Counted from the first letter of the stretch, positions 1-9,146 are shown. The stretch is DNA of 64,000 nucleotides from an uncultured Alphaproteobacteria bacterium (GCA_946481075.1 CAMLMC010000001.1:558001-622000), one strand, 5' to 3'. Notes: generated from the sequence alone by a model not told the origin. Program-made: numbers and translations.

Positions 1-1519
1 CGCTGATCGCTTCGGCACCTGATACGGCAACACTCATCCCCTCGGAGAGCTTGTGCGCTGTTTCGGTTCCAATCGTCTCAATCGCGCCCACCTTGCTGTC
101 GATGCCATCAACAACATGGCGCAGGGAGTCGGCACGCAATTGCAACTGCTGTTCCATCGCCTCGGTTTTGCTGGAAATATGGTCGACGGCGTCCTTAATA
201 ACGACAACACCGCTATTCAAACGCTCCGCAATCGTTTCGGCTTCGTTCGCCAATTTTTCGGCACCGGAATCCAGCGCTTCACGGTTTTCCTGAATAGTCG
301 CACCGGCACGTGTCATGGAATCAACCGTGCGCGTTGTGATGGTTTCAAGATCGCGGATTTGTTCTTGCAGAATATCGCCCAATTTACCCGTTTGCTCCGC
401 CACGTGATCGGTGGTTTCGGACAGGCCTTTTTTATGTTGTTCGAAATCGGCGGACAGTTTTTCAAGACGCACGGCAATCGCATCAACAGTCCTGTTCAGG
501 CTGTCATAAGATTCTTCCAGACCTTTGCCGATTTCATCCGTTTTGCCTTTCGCGGCATCGGCAGCATCGAGCAATTTTGTCGCACCCTTGCCAAGCGTTG
601 CCTCCATTTCCGCGGCACGTTCGATGACGGTCAGCGTGGCCTTATCCCACGCATCGGCACCGGCCTGCGCCTTTTCGTCTATGGTCGAAGTGCGCTGTTC
701 GATTTCTTCCGTCAAAGAGAGCAACTTGGCAGATTTTTCAGAGAGGTTTTCGGACAAGCGATCAATATGGAATTCCGTTTTCTTGGAAACGCCGGACAGT
801 CCCTGAATTTCCGCACGCAGTCCCATACGGGCCTTGTGCAGGGAACGCAGAACGGCTTTGGACGCGGTCGACAATTCCGCCGCCTGACGCACCAGTCCCT
901 CGATATCCTTGTGAATGATCTGGCTCCGCTCTTCCGATGGAAACAACATGGATTGCAGTTCGCCGCGCAACGCTTCGGAATACATATGGATATCGCTGCT
1001 GCGTTGCACGAACGCGAAGATCAACCAGATCAGGGCAACAGGCGCGAGGATACCGGCAATGAACCCGCCAAGCAAATGGGGCTGCTGTGCCGCCAATGTG
1101 CTCCACCCCACATCGGTCATAATATAGGATGCGCAAAATCCGATCCACGCGACGGTCGAAAAAACGGCCACCCCGTTCAAAACGATGGCGAGCGGGTTGC
1201 GGCGGAATGTTTTTTTGTTGGAAGGTGTCAGCATCAGTACAGGTTCGCTATCCGCGGTATCAAGAAATTCATTGGCAACGCCTGTCTCGCTACGTTTCGG
1301 GGCACGAATGGACAGGCCGTTTTCCGCCATCGCTGGGGCCGCCGCCATACGCAAGGTCTTCAACGTCGGGCCGTTATGGATGGAAATGGATGTTTCCGCG
1401 CGGTCATTGGCCGTCAGGCTTTCTTGCAGCTTCTCCAGTTTTTCGCGGGCCTCGTCGACGGCCTTGGCGGATGCGCCTGCGTTAGCGGATTGCTTTTTAG
1501 CGACGGATGTTTCTGACAT
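1..1519 (-). CDS. Two-TM coiled-coil membrane protein, partial (runs off left edge)
   Basis: An uninterrupted reading frame of 506 codons starts at ATG 1519 (MSETSVAKKQ) behind a good AAAGGAAAC ribosome site and has not ended at base 1. After about 115 mostly polar residues there are two membrane helices (core AIVLNGVAVFSTVAWIGF, then LLGGFIAGILAPVALIWLIF), followed by a very long Glu/Lys/Ala/Thr-rich stretch with heptad-like spacing, which I read as coiled coil. The plan, a short N-terminus, a helical hairpin in the membrane and a long cytoplasmic coiled coil, resembles the alphaproteobacterial polarity factor TipN, but that link is inference from architecture only. Function is otherwise unknown. 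Confidence 0.8.
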   Translation of the reverse strand, partial: MSETSVAKKQSANAGASAKAVDEAREKLEKLQESLTANDRAETSISIHNGPTLKTLRMAAAPAMAENGLSIRAPKRSETGVANEFLDTADSEPVLMLTPSNKKTFRRNPLAIVLNGVAVFSTVAWIGFCASYIMTDVGWSTLAAQQPHLLGGFIAGILAPVALIWLIFAFVQRSSDIHMYSEALRGELQSMLFPSEERSQIIHKDIEGLVRQAAELSTASKAVLRSLHKARMGLRAEIQGLSGVSKKTEFHIDRLSENLSEKSAKLLSLTEEIEQRTSTIDEKAQAGADAWDKATLTVIERAAEMEATLGKGATKLLDAADAAKGKTDEIGKGLEESYDSLNRTVDAIAVRLEKLSADFEQHKKGLSETTDHVAEQTGKLGDILQEQIRDLETITTRTVDSMTRAGATIQENREALDSGAEKLANEAETIAERLNSGVVVIKDAVDHISSKTEAMEQQLQLRADSLRHVVDGIDSKVGAIETIGTETAHKLSEGMSVAVSGAEAIS

Positions 1520-1638
1520 GCCGTGTTTCCTTTGCGGTAAAGAAGAAAATTGTGATTGTTGAATGTCTTATAAAGACATGCTGACATTTTACTCGCAAGA
1601 CGCGTGTTTTAGTTTTCCACAGATAGAATCAGGGCGTA

Positions 1639-1721
1639 GTCATCCTGAGCGCAGCGAAGGATCTCGTATTAAAGGATCTCATATTAAGAGATCCTTCGGT
1701 CCAAAGCTCCTTCAGGATGAC
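1639..1721. repeat. Intergenic palindromic repeat (TGTCATCCTGAG family)
   Basis: The element begins GTCATCCTGAGCGCAGCGAA and ends CTTCAGGATGAC, with inner GGATCTC/GAGATCC arms, so it can fold as a long hairpin. It is one of at least seven related copies in this window (10381, 13389, 16752, 21737, 35325 and 38136 are the others). It lies between two minus-strand genes and could end the transcript of the 1732-2250 gene's upstream neighbour or simply be a REP-like element. Confidence 0.75.
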
Positions 1722-1731
1722 AAAATTGAAA

Positions 1732-2250
1732 CTACCGGCACATAGGCTCGGTCGGACGCGGGCCGTTGTGATAGTTGGAGGCCCAGCTTTTGAATTCCGC
1801 CGCGCTCATTTTATCGACCTTCGGCAGACGCGGGGCAAAGCGGGAACAGAAAATATCCGGGCGCATGCGCGCGGCGTCGGTCGAAACCTTGTTGGCGAAA
1901 TTGGTACGCAGGTCATGAAGTGCGCGTTCGGGGTTCGGGCGCCCCGCTCTGCCGTAATAATCGATCAGGACATTTTCGTAACCCGCAATCAAAGTTCCCT
2001 GACGCGCTGTAATCTCTTGATACTGATGATAGAAATTCTTCCAGCCACGCGGTGTCATATGCTGGCAGTTCAGGGCAATGACCATCAGTTCGCTGTGAAT
2101 ACGGATCGCCTGCTCGGCTTCGGCCTCTGTCGGGGTAAAGCACGTGGCGCGGCCCGCGCCGTCAACCGGTACCTGAACACGGTATGGTTCGGCCGAAACC
2201 GTCGAAATCATGGTCAGGGACAGAACCAGACACAGCGCAATCTTTTTCAT
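1732..2250 (-). CDS. Hypothetical secreted protein
   Basis: 172 residues from ATG 2250, chosen because GAGG lies six bases upstream; an in-frame TTG two codons earlier is less likely. The N-terminus MKKIALCLVLSLTMISTVSA is a clear Sec signal peptide with an AxA-type cleavage end, so the mature protein should be periplasmic or secreted. The remainder is mixed alpha/beta with cysteines at CFTPTE, NCQH, FCSRF and PMCR that could form disulfides. I do not recognise a family. Downstream on the same strand is a palindromic repeat. Confidence 0.7.
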   Translation of the reverse strand: MKKIALCLVLSLTMISTVSAEPYRVQVPVDGAGRATCFTPTEAEAEQAIRIHSELMVIALNCQHMTPRGWKNFYHQYQEITARQGTLIAGYENVLIDYYGRAGRPNPERALHDLRTNFANKVSTDAARMRPDIFCSRFAPRLPKVDKMSAAEFKSWASNYHNGPRPTEPMCR

Positions 2251-2327
2251 ATTCAACCTCGTTATTCGTTAAGATTGAATACCGGAATAAGGGGTAAAAG
2301 GGCAAGAAAATTCTCCCCCTCACGTTG

Positions 2328-2792
2328 TTAAGGCAACTCATGCCCGGGTTTTAAGGAAAAATTCGTCACGTTCTGTTTTTTCAGATACCGGGCAAAACCG
2401 TGCGGGTCTATGGCCGCTATTTGAAGCAGAACAGTCCCTACCACTTCCCTCTCACCATAGCCGCCCCATGAAAAATTCCATGGCTGGGATTTGACCAATT
2501 CAGCCCCGCCATCGGGCGATTTGGTTGAATGGAGGGTCTTTACGGTTCCGTCACCATAAAAACATGTTTTAAACCAACCGCTTACACCATTTTCTTCATT
2601 TCCGTTGAAGTAAACCTCAACAACGGAATCTTTGTCTTTTCCAATGCCGGTGATTAATTCCGCGCCTCTGAAGCAGGAAATCAGATTGATTTCATTCAAT
2701 AAAAGATTGGCGGATTGGTCGATAAGCTTGCTTAGGAAATGATGGCTTCGAACAGCAGTGCTTAAAATATCAGACAGGGTGTTCTCAGACAT
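2328..2792 (-). CDS. Hypothetical protein
   Basis: 154 residues from ATG 2792 (MSENTLSDIL), selected because AAGGAGTAATATT precedes it; the frame is open further upstream to 2918 but that part would overlap the divergent miaB start. The protein is soluble, with no signal peptide or membrane segment, and has a central beta-rich part (VEVYFNGNEENGVSGWFKTC). No family was recognised. It is divergently arranged with miaB, about 100 bases apart. Confidence 0.6.
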   Translation of the reverse strand: MSENTLSDILSTAVRSHHFLSKLIDQSANLLLNEINLISCFRGAELITGIGKDKDSVVEVYFNGNEENGVSGWFKTCFYGDGTVKTLHSTKSPDGGAELVKSQPWNFSWGGYGEREVVGTVLLQIAAIDPHGFARYLKKQNVTNFSLKPGHELP

Positions 2793-2896
2793 AATATTAC
2801 TCCTTATTGACAAATTGATACCCAAAATTACGGTCGGCCTGGCATGCCCGTTGGATTTCCTTGATGATTTCCGCCAGACATGATTAATAACGCCCC

Positions 2897-4285
2897 ATGA
2901 GCAAGGATCAAGACGCACCGCACAACAAGGATAAGAAGCTGTTCATTAAGACCTGGGGTTGCCAGATGAACGTCTATGACAGCCGCCGTATGGCCGATAT
3001 TTTGGCCCCGCTGGGCTATACCCCCACGGAAACGCCGGACGATGCCGATATGGTCATCCTGAATACCTGTCATATTCGCGAAAAAGCCACGGATAAAGTT
3101 TTTTCCGAAATAGGCCGCCTGCGTGAGATCAAGGAAGACCGCGCCCAAAAGGGTGAAAAGACCATTATTGCCGTTGCCGGATGCGTGGCGCAGGCCGAAG
3201 GCGACTTTATTATGGAGCGCGCCCCGACCGTCGATATGGTCTTCGGACCGCAGGCCTATCATGAGCTGCCAGAAATGATGCTTCGCGCAGGCGCCGAGCG
3301 CGTGGTGAACACCGATCTTGCGACCGAGGCAAAATTCGACATGCTCCCGGCGTCCGAACTGACACCCACAGGACCGAATGCGTTTGTCTCGGTACAGGAA
3401 GGCTGCGACAAATTCTGCACATTCTGTGTCGTACCTTACACACGCGGTGCCGAAAGTTCACGCCGTGTTGCCGATGTGATGGATGAAGTGAAACGCCTCG
3501 CCGATATGGGCGTCAAGGAAATCACGTTGCTGGGCCAAAATGTCAACGCGTTCCATGGTGAAAATCCCGATGGCTCTGTTTGGGGCCTGGCCCGTTTGAT
3601 TGAAGAAGTCGCCAAGATCGATGCGATCAAACGTATCCGCTATACCACTTCGCACCCACGCGATATGGAACAGGATTTGCTCGACGCACACCGCGATATC
3701 GAAAAACTGATGCCCTATATGCATCTGCCGGTACAAAGCGGATCAAACCGAATCTTAAAGGCCATGAACCGCAAGCATGAGGCGGATCTTTACCGTGATA
3801 TCATTGCGAACCTACGCAAAGGCCGTCCCGACATTGCCCTGTCATCCGACTTTATCGTCGGCTTCCCCGGCGAAACGGAAGAAGATTTCGAAGACACGAT
3901 GCAACTGGTCCGCGATATCGGATACCAGAGCGCGTACTCATTCAAATATTCGGCGCGCCCCGGCACACCTGCGGCGGCCATTCAGGCTGCGCAGATTACG
4001 GAACCTGTGAAACAGGAACGCCTTCTCCGCCTTCAAGCCCTGCTTACCAGCCAGTTTGAAGAATTCAACAATCGCACCGTGGGCATGACGGTTCCGGTAC
4101 TTTTTGAACGCCCGTCACAGCGCGCCGGCCAAATCCAAGGCCGCACGCCGTATAATCAGTCTATCAACGTGCCCGGAAACGAGCGGCTGATCGGCGAAAT
4201 CGTTAACGTAAAGATAACGGGCGCATCCGCAACCGCGCTGCGCGGCGAGATTGAAACCGTTGAAATGATTGCCAAATCCGCCTGA
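2897..4285 (+). CDS. miaB: tRNA-2-methylthio-N6-dimethylallyladenosine synthase MiaB
   Basis: 462 residues, normal for MiaB. This radical-SAM methylthiotransferase adds the methylthio group to i6A37 of tRNAs reading UNN codons. The N-terminal UPF0004 domain has the three auxiliary-cluster cysteines at about C22 (TWGCQMNVYDS), C58 (NTCHIREKA) and C96 (AGCVAQ). The radical-SAM motif is CDKFCTFC at about 170-177, followed by VVPYTRG. The C-terminal TRAM domain (from about residue 385) carries GRTPYNQSINV. The start ATG 2897 has no obvious Shine-Dalgarno. It leads the conserved miaB-phoH-ybeY-corC-lnt order typical of Alphaproteobacteria. Confidence 0.96.
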   Translation: MSKDQDAPHNKDKKLFIKTWGCQMNVYDSRRMADILAPLGYTPTETPDDADMVILNTCHIREKATDKVFSEIGRLREIKEDRAQKGEKTIIAVAGCVAQAEGDFIMERAPTVDMVFGPQAYHELPEMMLRAGAERVVNTDLATEAKFDMLPASELTPTGPNAFVSVQEGCDKFCTFCVVPYTRGAESSRRVADVMDEVKRLADMGVKEITLLGQNVNAFHGENPDGSVWGLARLIEEVAKIDAIKRIRYTTSHPRDMEQDLLDAHRDIEKLMPYMHLPVQSGSNRILKAMNRKHEADLYRDIIANLRKGRPDIALSSDFIVGFPGETEEDFEDTMQLVRDIGYQSAYSFKYSARPGTPAAAIQAAQITEPVKQERLLRLQALLTSQFEEFNNRTVGMTVPVLFERPSQRAGQIQGRTPYNQSINVPGNERLIGEIVNVKITGASATALRGEIETVEMIAKSA

Positions 4286-4332
4286 TTTTGTGTTATACTT
4301 ATCCTATCGCAACAACGTGACGAGGCAGCGCC

Positions 4333-5334
4333 ATAACCAAGGACAATGACAAAAGGGTTTCTCTAACCTTTGATGATAACAGCCTGATCCCCCTTCTCTT
4401 CGGGGAACACAATGCAAACCTCCATTATCTCGAAAATGTGCTGGATATCGACATCGCCAGTCGCGGCAACGCACTTTCGATCAAGGGATCGAACAAGGCC
4501 ACGCAGAACGCCGAAATCATTCTGGATATGATGTGGCAACGCCTGCAGAAAAATCAGGATGTGACAATCGCCGATTTTGACGCCGCGCTTCGATTTGTGA
4601 AGGGAGAGCCAAAGACGGGATCGGAGCCGTTGCCCCTTTCCGTGCGCGAAAACTTCCTCGATGAAAAAGCAGGAATAAAAGGCGCTGGTAACCGTGTTGT
4701 CACCGCGCGCACCCCCAATCAGGCCGTTTATATTGATGCCATGCGCAAACACGACATGGTATTCGGTATTGGCCCGGCCGGTACGGGAAAAACCTTCCTT
4801 GCCGTTGCCGCCGCCGTTGAAATGTATCGCGAAGGAATTGTAGAGCGTCTCGTCTTCACGCGCCCGGCGGTCGAGGCTGGCGAACGTCTTGGCTTTCTGC
4901 CCGGCGACATGCTGGAAAAGATCGACCCCTATCTTCGCCCAATTTATGACTCACTGCGCGAACTCATGCCGTCCGAAACAGTGACGAAAAAAATTGCTAG
5001 CGGCGACATAGAAATTGCCCCGCTTGCCTTTATGCGGGGACGCACGCTGAAAAATGCGTTTGTCGTACTCGACGAAGCGCAAAACACAACAGCTATGCAA
5101 ATGAAGATGTTTTTAACCCGTATGGGCCAAAATACAAAAATGGTCATCAACGGAGACCCGACGCAGGTCGACCTGCCCAAGGGAACAATATCGGGGCTAC
5201 AGGATGCTATCGGCATTCTAAAGGGAATCGAAGAAGTATCGATGATCCATTTCACGGCCGAAGATGTCGTCCGCCACAAACTCGTCGGCAAAATCATTGC
5301 CGCCTACGACAAACACGGCAAGCAACATGACTGA
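4333..5334 (+). CDS. PhoH family ATPase (non-canonical start)
   Basis: PhoH-like NTPase that in this neighbourhood accompanies YbeY in rRNA/RNA metabolism. Walker A is GPAGTGKT, Walker B is VVLDEAQN, and the sensor region is NGDPTQVDLP. The first canonical in-frame start is GTG 4438, but it has no ribosome site and the family's conserved N-terminus (LTFDDNSLIPLLFGEHNANL, then VLDIDIASRGN) is encoded upstream from about 4354. The frame is open back to a TGA at 4318-4320 and contains no ATG, GTG or TTG; the only codon well placed behind a GAGG (4322-4325) is ATA 4333, giving 333 residues, normal for the family. I therefore give 4333 as the probable start; 4438 is the conservative alternative. 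Confidence 0.88.
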   Translation: MTKDNDKRVSLTFDDNSLIPLLFGEHNANLHYLENVLDIDIASRGNALSIKGSNKATQNAEIILDMMWQRLQKNQDVTIADFDAALRFVKGEPKTGSEPLPLSVRENFLDEKAGIKGAGNRVVTARTPNQAVYIDAMRKHDMVFGIGPAGTGKTFLAVAAAVEMYREGIVERLVFTRPAVEAGERLGFLPGDMLEKIDPYLRPIYDSLRELMPSETVTKKIASGDIEIAPLAFMRGRTLKNAFVVLDEAQNTTAMQMKMFLTRMGQNTKMVINGDPTQVDLPKGTISGLQDAIGILKGIEEVSMIHFTAEDVVRHKLVGKIIAAYDKHGKQHD

Positions 5335-5839
5335 TGTAGAAATCGATGTATCCGTGCAGGACCCGGCGTGGGAATCTGCATTCGCCGATATTGAAACCAT
5401 CGTCCACGATGTTGTGCGGCTGGCCATCGAAGCCGGTAAATTACCGGATGATATCAAAGGCAGGGACGTTGAGGTTTCGGCCGTTCTGGCGAATGACGAT
5501 CTGGTGCATGTTCTGAACCGCGAGTATCGGGGTATGGACAAACCGACGAATGTTTTAAGTTTCGCAAGTCTCGATGCTGACGACCCGCTGCCGCCCGAAG
5601 GGCCGGTCCATATTGGCGACCTGATCCTCGCCTATGAAACGCTGGAGCGTGAGGCGGTGGAACAGGGCAAATCCATGAAGGACCATTTTATCCACTTGCT
5701 GGTACACGGCACTTTGCATCTTCTGGGCTACGACCACATGGATGACGATGAAGCCACCGTGATGGAAACAACCGAAATAAGAATATTAGAAAGACTGAAT
5801 ATTCAAAATCCTTACATCAACGAAAACTTTGTGCCATAA
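5327..5839 (+). CDS. ybeY: Endoribonuclease YbeY (rRNA maturation factor)
   Basis: 170 residues from ATG 5327, which overlaps the end of phoH by eight bases (ATGACTGA), implying coupled translation. YbeY is a zinc-dependent endoribonuclease for 16S rRNA 3'-end maturation and ribosome quality control. The zinc site HGTLHLLGYDH is present near residue 130, and the upstream GDLIL and TNVLSFA segments are typical. It is followed 10 bases later by corC, in the conserved cluster. Confidence 0.95.
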   Translation: MTDVEIDVSVQDPAWESAFADIETIVHDVVRLAIEAGKLPDDIKGRDVEVSAVLANDDLVHVLNREYRGMDKPTNVLSFASLDADDPLPPEGPVHIGDLILAYETLEREAVEQGKSMKDHFIHLLVHGTLHLLGYDHMDDDEATVMETTEIRILERLNIQNPYINENFVP

Positions 5840-5849
5840 TCGCGGGACT

Positions 5850-6809
5850 ATGTTGAACGAAATGTCAGACGACGAACCGGACCAGCGCCCAGGCGCTTTG
5901 AACAAATCCTCTCCCCCCACATCTTCGGCGAATATGCCTGGCACGGGCAGATATGGCCCCGTCGCGTGGTTTAAGGGCCTGATCAAAGGCAAGGAAAGCA
6001 ATTCCAACAACCTGCGTGAAGCGCTTGAGGAATATATCGAGGAGATCGAGGAAAGCAGCGATCAGCCCTCTATCGATACACACCACGAACTGGTGGCGAA
6101 CGTCCTTCAGACGCACGAAAAATCCGTGCACGATGTTATGATCCCGCGGGTCGACATTGTGGCAATTGATATCGGCGCGTCTTTTGATGAGTTGAAATCC
6201 ATCCTTATCGAGAACCAGTACAGCCGGATTCCTGTCTACCGTGACAAGCTGGACGATGTTGTGGGAACCATCCATATCAAGGACGTTCTGGCCCGCCTTC
6301 TGGAAGGCAAGGAGATTGTTATTGCCGACATGGTGCGCGAGGTTGAGATTGTGACGCCATCCATGCCTGTCATCGATCTTTTGCACATGATGCGTCAGGA
6401 CAGGAAGCACATGGCCCTTGTTATGGATGAATTCGGCGGTATCGACGGGCTTGTGACTATCAATGATGTGATAGAGGTTATTGTCGGCGATATTGACGAT
6501 GAATTCGACGATGAGGAGGAATTCCATGTCGTGGAAAAATCGGATGGCAGCCTGATTGTCAATGGCCGGATGGATATCGACGATTTCGAGGACCGTTACG
6601 GCGAAATCCATATGAGTGAGGAAGAGCGCGAGGAAGTGGAAACGCTCGGCGGCCTTGCCATGTTCATCGCAGGCCGTGTACCGGCGCGTGGGGATATCCT
6701 GCGCCATTCCTCCGGCATGGTCATCGAAGTTCTGGATGCCGACATGGCCAAAGTGGGCCGCCTGCGTCTGCGCAATCTCCCTCCAAAGGCCTCACCGGAC
6801 GAGGTATAG
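5850..6809 (+). CDS. corC: CorC/HlyC-type CBS-pair transporter-associated protein
   Basis: 319 residues from ATG 5850 (MLNEMSDDEP); the frame could also start at ATG 5862. There is no membrane segment, so this is the soluble CorC type rather than the membrane-anchored TlyC type. Two CBS motifs are visible (VMIPRVDIVAID with SRIPVYRDKLDDVVGTIHIKD, and ALVMDEFGGIDGLVTINDVI), followed by the CorC_HlyC C-terminal domain (RMDIDDFEDRYG to the LRLRNLP end). In enterics CorC works with CorA in Mg/Co efflux. It sits between ybeY and lnt as in other alphaproteobacteria. Confidence 0.92.
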   Translation: MLNEMSDDEPDQRPGALNKSSPPTSSANMPGTGRYGPVAWFKGLIKGKESNSNNLREALEEYIEEIEESSDQPSIDTHHELVANVLQTHEKSVHDVMIPRVDIVAIDIGASFDELKSILIENQYSRIPVYRDKLDDVVGTIHIKDVLARLLEGKEIVIADMVREVEIVTPSMPVIDLLHMMRQDRKHMALVMDEFGGIDGLVTINDVIEVIVGDIDDEFDDEEEFHVVEKSDGSLIVNGRMDIDDFEDRYGEIHMSEEEREEVETLGGLAMFIAGRVPARGDILRHSSGMVIEVLDADMAKVGRLRLRNLPPKASPDEV

Positions 6810-6919
6810 ACCAGGCACGTCATCCCCTGGCAAGGCAGAGAATGCCCCCCCGACGCTTGTCAAAATGATGGCGTGAAAGGCATAGCCCGCCCTTCGCTTT
6901 TCCTCTATGATCCGGCGCC

Positions 6920-8494
6920 ATGAAGTCCGAAAAGCTTAAATCGCTCGTCCTGTACCCAACAGCCCTTGTAATAGGGATCGCCACAGCCTTTTCCATGGCC
7001 CCGACATCGATCTGGGGGCTCGGTCTGGCGGGCATCGCCGCGCTCTATGCGCTTTGGAAAAATTCCGTCTCGGCGGCACAATCCTTCCGGATCGCCTTCT
7101 GTTTTGCGCTCGGCTACTTTACGACCGGCCTTTGGTGGATCGGCAATGCGCTGTTGATCGAAGGCAATGAATTTGCCTGGGTCTGGCCGCTTTCCGTCAT
7201 CGGCCTGCCATTGCTTTTATCCTTCTTTACCGCAACTTATCTGGCGCTCGCACGCCTTTTTTCAAAACCCCATGCCTGGGGCGGCGTTTTTGCCTTTGCG
7301 TTGATGCTCACCTTCTCCGACTGGTGCCGCGGCCACGCCTTTACCGGATTTCCATGGAATCTCTATGGTTATATGTGGGCCGATACGCTGTCGATGGCGC
7401 AAGGTTTCTCCCTGATCGGCGCGTTCGGCATGACCTTCCTGACCACCTTATGGGCGGCGATACTGGGTTACGCCGCCACGACAACACATTCCTCTTGTAA
7501 GAAACGCATCGGCGTCGTCCTCACCGTGATTTCTTCCATGGGCTTGCTTTATCTTTGGGGACAGGCGCGGCTTGATGGCAATCCCACTGCATTCAATACC
7601 AATGCAGGCGTCGTGGTGGTACAGCCGAATATTCCGCAAACCATGAAATGGGACCCGGACGCGACACAAGATAATTTTATTAAAACGCTCAGCCTCTCGG
7701 AAAAATTCGATTTCGGGCCAATCAAACCACGTTCTGTTTTTATTATATGGCCGGAAACAGCGATATCACCCTCCATCTATATGGACCGCAACAATGTCGA
7801 TCGAATGCAGGCAATGCTCCGCAGCTATACGGATAGTGATGCCTATCTGATCACCGGCATGCTGTTTAGGGACGACAGCGGGGAGGAAGCCAAATTTTCA
7901 AACAGCATCGCATTTTTGGATCGGGACATGAATACGCTGGCGCTCTACAGCAAATTCCACCTGGTCCCTTTCGGCGAATTTATTCCGTTTCAAAATCTGA
8001 TCCCGATCAAGGCCGTGACCGGTTACAGTGGCTTTGAACGCGGGGCCGGCCCTACCACTATTTCTCGCGCCAACGTACCGCCGTTCAGCCCGCTTGTCTG
8101 TTACGAGGTCATCTTTCCCGATGATATCGCGGCAAAATTTGCAAACGTACAGCCCCAATGGATTGTGAACGCTACAAATGACGGATGGTATGGCGTAAGT
8201 GCGGGCCCCTTCCAGCATTTTGCCCAGACACGCCTGCGTGCTATCGAATCAGGTATCCCTGTGATGCGTTCGGCCAATACCGGCATGTCGGGTATAATCG
8301 ACGCGTACGGCAGGATTATTGACAGCGCCCCCCTGAATCAAGAAGCCTCGCTCGTCTCCTTGTTGCCCCGCGCACTCGAAAATCGCTCCCCCTTCTGGCC
8401 TTGGGCCCTACAGCCACTTTTGTTTTTGGCAAGTTTGGCTTATATCCTGACAGGAGTTTTCTCTAATATTATAAAAATCCGCTCCCGCCTATAA
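6920..8494 (+). CDS. lnt: Apolipoprotein N-acyltransferase
   Basis: 524 residues, the usual size. Lnt adds the third acyl chain to the N-terminal cysteine of lipoproteins in the inner membrane. The first 200 residues contain about six hydrophobic helices (for example LVIGIATAFSMAP, FALGYFTTGLWWIGNAL). The periplasmic nitrilase-like domain follows with the catalytic triad: Glu in WPETAIS, Lys in YSKFHLVPFGEF and Cys in PLVCYEVIF. A final hydrophobic helix (LQPLLFLASLAYILTGVF) anchors the C-terminus. ATG 6920 has only a weak ribosome site. Confidence 0.96.
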   Translation: MKSEKLKSLVLYPTALVIGIATAFSMAPTSIWGLGLAGIAALYALWKNSVSAAQSFRIAFCFALGYFTTGLWWIGNALLIEGNEFAWVWPLSVIGLPLLLSFFTATYLALARLFSKPHAWGGVFAFALMLTFSDWCRGHAFTGFPWNLYGYMWADTLSMAQGFSLIGAFGMTFLTTLWAAILGYAATTTHSSCKKRIGVVLTVISSMGLLYLWGQARLDGNPTAFNTNAGVVVVQPNIPQTMKWDPDATQDNFIKTLSLSEKFDFGPIKPRSVFIIWPETAISPSIYMDRNNVDRMQAMLRSYTDSDAYLITGMLFRDDSGEEAKFSNSIAFLDRDMNTLALYSKFHLVPFGEFIPFQNLIPIKAVTGYSGFERGAGPTTISRANVPPFSPLVCYEVIFPDDIAAKFANVQPQWIVNATNDGWYGVSAGPFQHFAQTRLRAIESGIPVMRSANTGMSGIIDAYGRIIDSAPLNQEASLVSLLPRALENRSPFWPWALQPLLFLASLAYILTGVFSNIIKIRSRL

Positions 8495-8607
8495 ACTAAA
8501 GGTTACTATCTGAAATCATTGCTTGCATACCTCAGTAGGCGTTGCTACGTTTGCTACCTTATGAATATTCATGAACGTAGTAACAACAATAAGTAGTGAT
8601 TTGGGTG

Positions 8608-9078
8608 ATGGCTTCTTCTTTGAAATTGAAAACAGAAAAAACGGTGCAGCCTCGGAAGAAAGGCAAAGCAAATTCAATTGACGAATATGTGGGGACACAG
8701 TTGCGTCAAAGGCGTTCGCTTCTGGGCTTGAGCCAGGAAAAACTGGCGGAGCAAGTCGGCATCACCTTCCAACAGATCCAGAAATACGAAAATGGTGCAA
8801 ACCGTATTAGCGCCAGCCGCTTGTATGAATTCAGCAAGGTTCTGGATATTCCTGTCACCTTCTTCTTCGACAATTACGAGGGGGGCGCGGCGGCCTTTAA
8901 TATTGGCCTTGCGGAAAATGATCAGGCCCCATTCGAAGGGCCGGAAGATATTCTTAAGCGCAAGGAAACAATCGAACTGATCCGCGTTTACTATTCGATT
9001 GAGAATCCCAAGCTCCGCAAGGATCTTTTCAAGCTTGTCAAATCTATGGCAGAAAACCTGAAGAACCAAGACCAATGA
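8608..9078 (+). CDS. XRE-family helix-turn-helix transcriptional regulator
   Basis: 156 residues from ATG 8608; GTG 8605 and GTG 8596 are in frame just upstream. A Cro/C1-type HTH occupies roughly residues 25-80 (QLRQRRSLLGLSQEKLAEQV, then FQQIQKYENGANRIS). The C-terminal half is helical and charged and is probably for dimerisation. A regulator of this type lies between lnt and metK in many alphaproteobacteria. Its target is not known from this sequence; metK, 68 bases downstream, is an obvious candidate. The 113-base gap after lnt is AT-rich and probably holds its promoter. Confidence 0.9.
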   Translation: MASSLKLKTEKTVQPRKKGKANSIDEYVGTQLRQRRSLLGLSQEKLAEQVGITFQQIQKYENGANRISASRLYEFSKVLDIPVTFFFDNYEGGAAAFNIGLAENDQAPFEGPEDILKRKETIELIRVYYSIENPKLRKDLFKLVKSMAENLKNQDQ

Positions 9079-9109
9079 CCGCTTGATAGGCTGTTTCCAA
9101 CGGGGTATC

Positions 9110-9146
9110 CTTTCGCACTTTAACCAAAGAACGCGAAAGAACCTTT
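9110..9146 (+). promoter_or_regulatory. Candidate structured leader upstream of metK
   Basis: A perfect 7-bp stem CTTTCGC (9110-9116) / GCGAAAG (9133-9139) encloses the loop ACTTTAACCAAAGAAC. AAAG in the loop can pair with CTTT at 9143-9146, directly before the ATG, so an H-type pseudoknot over the start region is possible. The position before metK and the TTTAACC in the loop recall SAM-II riboswitches, but the fit to that family is weak. I treat it as a hairpin of unknown role. Confidence 0.35.

Noticed and set aside
53..1516. Long plus-strand open frame of 487 codons
   Set aside because: It mirrors the real minus-strand coiled-coil gene, has a Phe/Arg/Gly-rich composition typical of antisense frames and lacks a ribosome site.
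5865..6707. 280-codon minus-strand frame opposite corC
   Set aside because: Antisense shadow of a clear CBS/CorC gene; His/Asp/Ile-biased composition and no family signal.
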